Positions 59,801 through 64,000 of a stretch of DNA of 64,000 nt are shown piece after piece. How positions within the stretch are numbered: the first letter of the stretch is position 1; each line of letters opens with the position of its first letter. Under the pieces are notes generated by a model. That model was given only the letters and a program-made list of their open reading frames with translations. It did no database searches and was not told the DNA's origin. A program made the position numbers and the translations under genes. Source of the DNA: Chitinophaga deserti (GTDB lineage: Bacteria; Bacteroidota; Bacteroidia; Chitinophagales; Chitinophagaceae); contig NZ_QFFK01000008.1 in assembly GCF_003149455.1 (NCBI RefSeq), forward strand, positions 62,001-126,000, written 5' to 3'.

Positions 59801-61213
59801 GGCACCGCTACCCGTTTACGGCCGGTGCTGATGACGGCCTTTGTGGCCTCACTGGGCTTTCTGCCAATGGCATTGAGTAATGGTGCGGGAGCATCTGTTC
59901 AGCGTCCGCTGGCTACCGTGGTTATCGGTGGACTCATGATTGCCACCCTGTTGACGTTATTCGTACTCCCCATTCTGTATGTCACATTCGAAAAGGGGAT
60001 CATTGTGAAACCTAAGAAAGTGGTACTGGGTGCCCTGCTGCTGTTCGCTGCGGCACCAGCTGTTGGCCAAAAGCCCATTTCTGTGGAAGAGGCGCTGGAT
60101 GCTGCAGTTACCAATAATTTGCAGGTGCAGAACCGGAAGCTGCGGGCGGAGCGGGCAAAGGAACTTATCCGTACCGGTATGGACCTTCCAAAGACAACCG
60201 TAGGTGCTGAATATGGGAAGTTTAATAGTCCGCTGGCAGACGACAGGCTGTCTGTAATGCAGAGCTTCAGTCTGCCTGCGGTGTATAGCCGGCAGCGCCG
60301 CCAGTTGGGCGAAGAGTGGAAGGCAGCACTGCTGGAAACAGAATTGCAGGAGGCAGAGATCCGGAAGCTGACCACTGGGATCTTCTACGAGTTACTGCTC
60401 GTTTCGGAAAAGGAAACCCTGTTGGGTAAGATGGATACCGCCTACAGTGCCTTTCTGCGGGTGGCTGCATTGCGTTTAAAAGCGGGCGAAACAAATGTGC
60501 TCGAAAAAGCCAGTGCGGAAAACCAGTTGCTGCAGCTCCGGATTATGCGGAAAAGTCTCCGGCAGGAGCGGGCTATGCTGCAGCAGCAATTCATGCTGTT
60601 GCTCAATACAACAGAGCCCCGCTTGCCGGTATCCTCTTCTTTTAAATTGGAAGCCCCGTTACCTGATACTGCTTTGCTGGCAGAGCATCCATTGCTGAGA
60701 TTACAGCGGCAGCAGGAGAAAGCTGCAGAGGCGGCAATATTGGTGGAGAAGTCGAAGCTCCTCCCGGAGCTCAGCGCGGGTTATAATAACCTCAGTATCC
60801 GGGATGGAGTGCGGTATGACCGGGGGAGCCGCTTTCAGTCGTTCCAGGTAGGGGTGGCTATTCCTGTCTTCACAGGTTCACAAAAGGCGAGGATCAAATC
60901 TGCTAAAACTTTCCGGCGAATCGTGGAAAACGAGACGGCTTACAATACACAGGCATTACTGGCACAATACCAGACCGCACTTGCACAGGTGAGCCAGTAC
61001 GGAGAAATCGTTCATGATTTTGAAGACGGCACCCTGAGGAATGCCCTTGAAATCACTGGCACCCTCAACCGGCAGCTGGAAGGCGGGGAAATCAATTACC
61101 TGGAATGGACCGTACTCAACCAGCAATCCCTCAATACCCAGCTCGATTATCTCGAAGCTGTAAAGAACCTGAACAACAGTATCAATCATCTCAATTACCT
61201 CTTAGCTAAATAA
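56888..61213 (+). CDS. CzcA-type heavy-metal RND pump fused to a TolC-like outer-membrane channel
   Basis: One chain of 1,441 residues. Residues 1-1035 are an RND pump of the heavy-metal group: MLNRIIGFSVRNKLVVALF at the N-terminus, 12 helices, two large periplasmic parts, and in helix 4 LDFGLIVDGAVIIVEA with Asp401, Asp407 and Glu414, the pattern of divalent-metal (Zn, Co, Cd, Ni) pumps rather than copper pumps. From about 1042 comes a signal-peptide-like stretch (VVLGALLLFAAAPAVGQ) and then a TolC-like protein (about 1060-1441: SVEEALDAAVTNNLQVQN, coiled helices, SLNTQLDYLEAV). This fusion is known in Bacteroidetes. The adaptor gene starts 2 bases after the stop. Confidence 0.92.
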   Translation: MLNRIIGFSVRNKLVVALFTIALIIYGIFELFKLPIDAVPDITNNQVQIITIAPSYGATDIERLVTFPVEQASSNIAGISEIRSYSRFGLSLVTLVFDDGVDIYWARQQVSERLAVIQETIPDGIGKPEMGPISTGLGEIYQYVVKPRKGYEGKYDITELRTIQDWIVRRQLLGVKGVAEVSSFGGKLKQYHVAVNPGKLQAHGITITDVFRALETNNENTGGAYIEKQSTVLYIRSEGLIGSREDIENIVVRNTASGAPLLIRDVAEVITGSATRYGALTYNNEGEVSGAIVMMLKGANSNVVIEDIKRKIADIQATLPEGVVIEPFLDRTDMVSNAIQTVETNLLEGALIVVFVLVIFLGNLRAGLLVASVIPLSMLFAVIMMNLFGVSGNLMSLGALDFGLIVDGAVIIVEAVMHQLSHNKKFAAVTMLSRQDMDKEVKSASSKMMNSAVFGQIIILIVYLPIFSLQGIEGKMFKPMAQTVAFALLGAFILSLTYIPMMSAVFLSRKVKVKQNLSDRVMNHVEGRYTSLLTRALAVPKSIIAIVVLLFVLSVYVLTRLGGEFIPSIEEGDFAVETRVLPGSNLNTTIDNVQKVAGILKSRFPEVKNIVTKIGSSEVPTEPLPMDMGDMIINLKPKSQWVSARSFDELSNKMSAAASEVPGVTTSFQFPVQMRFNELMTGARQDVVCKIFGEDFDTLGIYAKQLGNIAKTVEGTTELYVEQITGTQQIVIRYNRAAIAQYGLNISDINRNVNAAFAGQSTGLVFEGEKRFDLVVRLQNEQRTDIRDVQNLLIPTPAGTQIPLYQVAVVELADSPSQIQREDTRRRILVGFNVSGRDVESIVEELQHKVKAGMKLPAGYSVSYGGSFENLNEAKARLSIAVPVSLILIFLLLYFAFNSIKYGLLIYTAIPLSAIGGIFLLAMRGMPFSISAGVGFIALFGIAVLNGIVLVAEFNRIKNNGETDMKKIVTQGTATRLRPVLMTAFVASLGFLPMALSNGAGASVQRPLATVVIGGLMIATLLTLFVLPILYVTFEKGIIVKPKKVVLGALLLFAAAPAVGQKPISVEEALDAAVTNNLQVQNRKLRAERAKELIRTGMDLPKTTVGAEYGKFNSPLADDRLSVMQSFSLPAVYSRQRRQLGEEWKAALLETELQEAEIRKLTTGIFYELLLVSEKETLLGKMDTAYSAFLRVAALRLKAGETNVLEKASAENQLLQLRIMRKSLRQERAMLQQQFMLLLNTTEPRLPVSSSFKLEAPLPDTALLAEHPLLRLQRQQEKAAEAAILVEKSKLLPELSAGYNNLSIRDGVRYDRGSRFQSFQVGVAIPVFTGSQKARIKSAKTFRRIVENETAYNTQALLAQYQTALAQVSQYGEIVHDFEDGTLRNALEITGTLNRQLEGGEINYLEWTVLNQQSLNTQLDYLEAVKNLNNSINHLNYLLAK

Positions 61214-61215
61214 TC

Positions 61216-62358
61216 ATGAATTATCATATCATTTTACATAGCGCAGCAGCAATTTTATTAAGTATATCTGTAGCAGGTTGCGGGGGGAATAAAGATGCCG
61301 CAACAGCAGAAGCACCGGTGAATGCTCCATCAGATGTAGTGACATTGACGGTGGAGCAACTTAAAAACACCGGCCTTACAACGGGAACGGTCAGTGAAAA
61401 GCAAATTGGCGGTATACTTAAACTGAGCGGACAGATAGATGTGCCGCCGCAGAATCTCGTATCTGTAAGTATTCCGCTGGGCGGATATCTCAAATCTACC
61501 GCTATGATGCCGGGTACGCACGTCCGGAAGGGACAGCTGCTGGCAGTGATGGAGGATCCCCAGTATATCCAGTTGCAGCAGGAGTACCTTATGGCTGTGA
61601 ATAAGCTGGCATATGCAGAAAAGGAGTTTGTACGGCAAAAGGAACTGAACAGCAGTAAAGCCAGCAGCGATAAAGTGCTGCAGCAGGCGGAAAGTGAGTA
61701 TCGTAATGTGGCCATCACCACCAAAGCACTGGCCGCTAAACTGGGGCTGATCGGAATTAATGCCGACCGGTTGTCGGAGAACAACATATCCCGGACAGTA
61801 AACATCTATTCCCCGATCAACGGGTATGTTAACAAAGTGAATGTGAACATCGGGAAGTATGTAACGCCATCTGATGTGATTTTTGACCTGGTGAATCCGG
61901 AAGACATTCACCTGAACCTTACCGTTTACGAAAAAGACCTTGGCAAACTATCCATCGGCCAGCGGGCAACGGTATTCACCAATGCGCGTCCTGACCAGCA
62001 GTACGATACGAGAATCATACTGATCAGTCATTCCCTGAACGAAAACCGTAGTGCGGAAGTGCATTGTCATTTTGAACACTATGATAAAAGCCTGGTACCC
62101 GGTATGTACATGAATGCGGAGATCAGGCTGAACGATAGTATGGAGAAGGTGCTACCCGGTGAGGCAATTGTGAGCTTTGAGAATAAGGATTATGTGTTTG
62201 TGCAGGAAGGGGAACGGACTTTCCGGATGCTGCCCGTTCAAAAGGGCCAGGCTGGCGAAGGGGTTACGGTAGTAACATCACCTGATCTGACCGGTAAGAA
62301 GATCGTTACTGCCGGAGCTTATTCGTTGCTGATGCAGTTGAAGAATACGGGGGAATAA
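61216..62358 (+). CDS. Periplasmic adaptor (CzcB-type membrane fusion protein), lipoprotein
   Basis: Connects the RND pump with the outer-membrane channel. A lipoprotein signal ends at Cys22 (SVAGC). The usual adaptor order is seen: barrel part, lipoyl halves (VSIPLGGYLKSTAMMPGTHVRKGQLLAV, core MMPGTHVRKGQLL, and INGYVNKVNVNIGKYV), a coiled-coil hairpin (about 115-180: QLQQEYLMAVNKLAYAEKEF core), and a C-terminal membrane-proximal domain. 380 residues, normal. No His-rich metal-binding tail is present. It ends the operon; a hairpin lies between it and the converging gene. Confidence 0.93.
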   Translation: MNYHIILHSAAAILLSISVAGCGGNKDAATAEAPVNAPSDVVTLTVEQLKNTGLTTGTVSEKQIGGILKLSGQIDVPPQNLVSVSIPLGGYLKSTAMMPGTHVRKGQLLAVMEDPQYIQLQQEYLMAVNKLAYAEKEFVRQKELNSSKASSDKVLQQAESEYRNVAITTKALAAKLGLIGINADRLSENNISRTVNIYSPINGYVNKVNVNIGKYVTPSDVIFDLVNPEDIHLNLTVYEKDLGKLSIGQRATVFTNARPDQQYDTRIILISHSLNENRSAEVHCHFEHYDKSLVPGMYMNAEIRLNDSMEKVLPGEAIVSFENKDYVFVQEGERTFRMLPVQKGQAGEGVTVVTSPDLTGKKIVTAGAYSLLMQLKNTGE

Positions 62359-62415
62359 TTATGCCGTGATTAGTTCTTAGATTATAGCCGGTGGGTATAA
62401 CGGCGCAAAAGAATA

Positions 62416-62455
62416 CGGCCGGGAGTATCAGGGTAACTGGAAGAATTCCCGGCCG
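62416..62455. terminator. Terminator-like hairpin between the adaptor and the DsbD-N-like gene
   Basis: CGGCCGGGA (62416-62424) and TCCCGGCCG (62447-62455) pair perfectly around a 22-base loop. It can serve both converging units; no long T run is seen on either side. Confidence 0.6.
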
Positions 62456-62459
62456 GTAT

Positions 62460-62948
62460 TTAGAAAGTAAGTTCAAATGTCCGCTCATCCGGAGGTAAAC
62501 ATTGCTTAATATCGCAACACTGGAAGTACAGCCCGGTTTTTACTTTTCCACCTGTTTTATCCTTTCTCGCAAACTTTTGAATAAAAACTGCGGAGGATGT
62601 ATATACTAACACCCCGGGATCACTGGCGGAGGCCGATGGGGTAGATTTACTCCAGGTCCCTGCCGGTAATAGCGATGTCGGTGTATCCAGTATGGGTTCC
62701 AGCTGGATATAGGGTAAGTTGTCCGGGACAAATGCATAGATATGCCATCCGGCGAGTATTTCAGTTTTTACCACTACCGCCAGGCTGTCTCCTTCAACTA
62801 CCAGGGTTGCATTCACTGTAACCGGACTGGCCTCATCGGGTACAGGGCATGTCAATGCAGCGGCCTGCTTCAATATTTTACTGTCGAACCTGCTTTGTCC
62901 GTACGATAAAGAGGAGAATAGCAGGGAGATGATTAATAGTCCTCTCAT
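62460..62948 (-). CDS. Secreted DsbD N-terminal-domain-like thiol protein
   Basis: Periplasmic immunoglobulin-like domain of the DsbD-alpha type that passes electrons by thiol exchange. A signal peptide ends near LSYGQS. The domain (about 35-162) has VVVKTEILAGWHIYAFVP and ends LYFQCCDIKQCLPPDERTFEL, where the Cys residues in QCCDIKQC are at the place of the DsbD-alpha redox pair. It has no membrane part or thioredoxin domain, so it is a free-standing version that must work with other proteins. The start ATG overlaps the stop of the upstream gene (TGATG), so the two are made together. Confidence 0.8.
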   Translation of the reverse strand: MRGLLIISLLFSSLSYGQSRFDSKILKQAAALTCPVPDEASPVTVNATLVVEGDSLAVVVKTEILAGWHIYAFVPDNLPYIQLEPILDTPTSLLPAGTWSKSTPSASASDPGVLVYTSSAVFIQKFARKDKTGGKVKTGLYFQCCDIKQCLPPDERTFELTF

Positions 62949-64000
62949 CAGTTATATGTATTAATTACAAACCGGTAGCCATTGGTTTCACTGAAGAATA
63001 GTTTTTTCCGGTGCTTCGCCAGCCAGGATTTCCATTCGGCGGCAGCTGTGAAGTTTTCTCCGGTATAGCGTTTGAGCACTCTCAATGCCATGTCTTCCCT
63101 GACTTTTCGTTCGAGCATACTAATGCAGGCATCCAGTAGTTTGAGGCTGTGGTTGGGTACGCCGATGGTGGCAACGTCTTCATCAATTTCATAAGAGAAG
63201 AACGCTTTCGGATCACAGTATATGTAGTCGAAATTAGTGTTCATATATTGTTGGAAAGCGGCAGCATCATTACCGAATTTTTCATAATACTTTCCGGTGA
63301 GTGATTTCATGTGGCTTTCCCAGGTAGGCAATTCCTGTACATAGCCGAGGTAGGGGAGCATCGTTTCTTCCTGTGAAGTCAGTTTTTCTCCGGCTGCCAC
63401 CTTGGCATCTATGCGGGTTTTTTCTTTGCGGTTGTGTTCATTAAACTTTTTAATTTCCTCCACTGATTCTTCAAAAGATTCCTTCGTTGCATTTGCAATA
63501 ATCTCCCTGACATTATCGGTAGTGGCCATCCGGTCGTTGTACTTCCGGGTGATGGGTGTTTTGCCGTTGAACTGTTTCATGTAGGCAACGGTATTGATAA
63601 ATACCTTCTTTGCTTCTTCCGTCATTTTAAGCGGGGAGGAACCAAATCCCCAGAGGAAGAAGTTGCCATGCCTTCCCAGCGCTACTGCCTGTACATCTTT
63701 CGTGCATACGCCGCTGGAGATCACTTCTGCATCCGGACCTTCAGCAAACCGGTTGCCTCTTGCCACTAGGCCTATCCTGGCGTCTTTATCGGTTAAATAA
63801 CCTTCTTCCTGAACGGTCCACATAGGGATTTGTTTGGGGACTGATTTGCCGGTGGTATAGTGGAATATACCTTCGGGCGTGGCTTTGGTTTTCAGGGTAG
63901 GGGATACTTTATTAAGGGGACCTTTAAAGATGGGATGCTTTGTGTTAATGTGGTGTGCGTCCGCATCGAGGCAAAGGCAAAGCCAGTCGAGTTTTAAGCC
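62948..64000 (-). CDS. Secreted or cytoplasmic protein of unknown function (5' end outside window)
   Basis: The frame is open to the end of the window on the minus strand, so the true start lies beyond 64000; the in-frame ATG at 63823 is internal. The visible 350 residues begin GLKLDWLCLCLDADAHH and continue through KGPLNKVSPTLKTKATPEG, RFAEGPDAEVISSGVCTKD, RHGNFFLWGFGSSPLKMTEEAKK and VFINTVAYMKQF. The block up to VAYMKQF has the look of a class I amidotransferase-like/ThuA-type fold, in which a gene product ends with a statement such as GNFFLWGF..FIN.VAYM; this is a weak resemblance. A helical, charged C-terminal half (about 165-350) follows, with a long KKFNEHNRKEKTRIDAK segment. Translation is coupled to the DsbD-N-like gene, so a redox-linked envelope role is possible. 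Confidence 0.55.
   Translation of the reverse strand, partial: GLKLDWLCLCLDADAHHINTKHPIFKGPLNKVSPTLKTKATPEGIFHYTTGKSVPKQIPMWTVQEEGYLTDKDARIGLVARGNRFAEGPDAEVISSGVCTKDVQAVALGRHGNFFLWGFGSSPLKMTEEAKKVFINTVAYMKQFNGKTPITRKYNDRMATTDNVREIIANATKESFEESVEEIKKFNEHNRKEKTRIDAKVAAGEKLTSQEETMLPYLGYVQELPTWESHMKSLTGKYYEKFGNDAAAFQQYMNTNFDYIYCDPKAFFSYEIDEDVATIGVPNHSLKLLDACISMLERKVREDMALRVLKRYTGENFTAAAEWKSWLAKHRKKLFFSETNGYRFVINTYN

Noticed and set aside
1..64000. CRISPR array, insertion sequence, integrase or phage genes
   Set aside because: No regular spaced repeats, transposase, integrase or phage structural genes were found; gene content is typical chromosomal Bacteroidetes.

Overview
The window comes from a Bacteroidetes chromosome, most likely a Chitinophaga-like member of the Chitinophagaceae. 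The evidence is three SusC/SusD pairs, many Cys-anchored lipoproteins, an ECF sigma/FecR/SusC-with-STN cassette, a gliding-type ABC exporter of the GldA/GldF-GldG kind, a CzcA-TolC fusion pump, and TAnnTTTG-type promoter elements. Genus placement is inference from gene style. No insertion sequence, prophage, CRISPR array or rRNA operon was seen.

Layout. 1-6868 (+): end of a polysaccharide utilisation locus with SusC (cut by the window), SusD, a GH29 fucosidase and an S1 sulfatase, closed by a 20-bp-stem hairpin. 7346-14779 (+): a second SusC/SusD pair with two accessory surface lipoproteins. 15029-25287 (-): a seven-gene operon (RraA-like aldolase, two GH2 enzymes, an enolase-superfamily dehydratase, a sodium/solute symporter, an unlisted 59-residue membrane protein, an SDR) read away from a divergent AraC regulator. 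26552-33928: single genes, including a secreted protein of unknown role, a triple-domain SGNH/alpha-beta-hydrolase/SGNH esterase, a GH110 alpha-galactosidase, a Crp/Fnr regulator, a YegP-like protein and a glycerophosphodiesterase. 34121-34261 (-): a tRNA-like RNA with a class II body and a 73-nt variable region. 34751-41849 (+): ECF sigma, FecR, STN-SusC, SusD. 41929-45080 (+): ABC ATPase and a GldF-GldG-type fusion. 45315-49386 (+): a deoxysugar oxidation operon (aldo/keto reductase, enolase-superfamily enzyme, symporter, lipoprotein mutarotase), met tail to tail by a second AraC regulator, which is itself divergent from two secreted glycosidase-like genes (50677-55580). 55725-64000: a 2OG-Fe(II) oxygenase, a divalent-metal RND efflux operon, and two minus-strand genes, the last cut by the window.

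Together the genes suggest degradation of fucosylated, galactosylated and probably sulfated glycans: outer-membrane SusC/D import, fucosidase, sulfatase, GH2 and GH110 trimming, inner-membrane sodium symport, and oxidative, non-phosphorylating catabolism of the released deoxysugar. Two AraC regulators each sit beside an operon carrying a direct repeat with an exact 21-bp period, the spacing expected for AraC-type operators. The most unusual single item is the tRNA-like RNA at 34121-34261; next are a consensus FNR-type box placed near -41 of a YegP-like gene, the triple-domain esterase and the membrane-anchored mutarotase.
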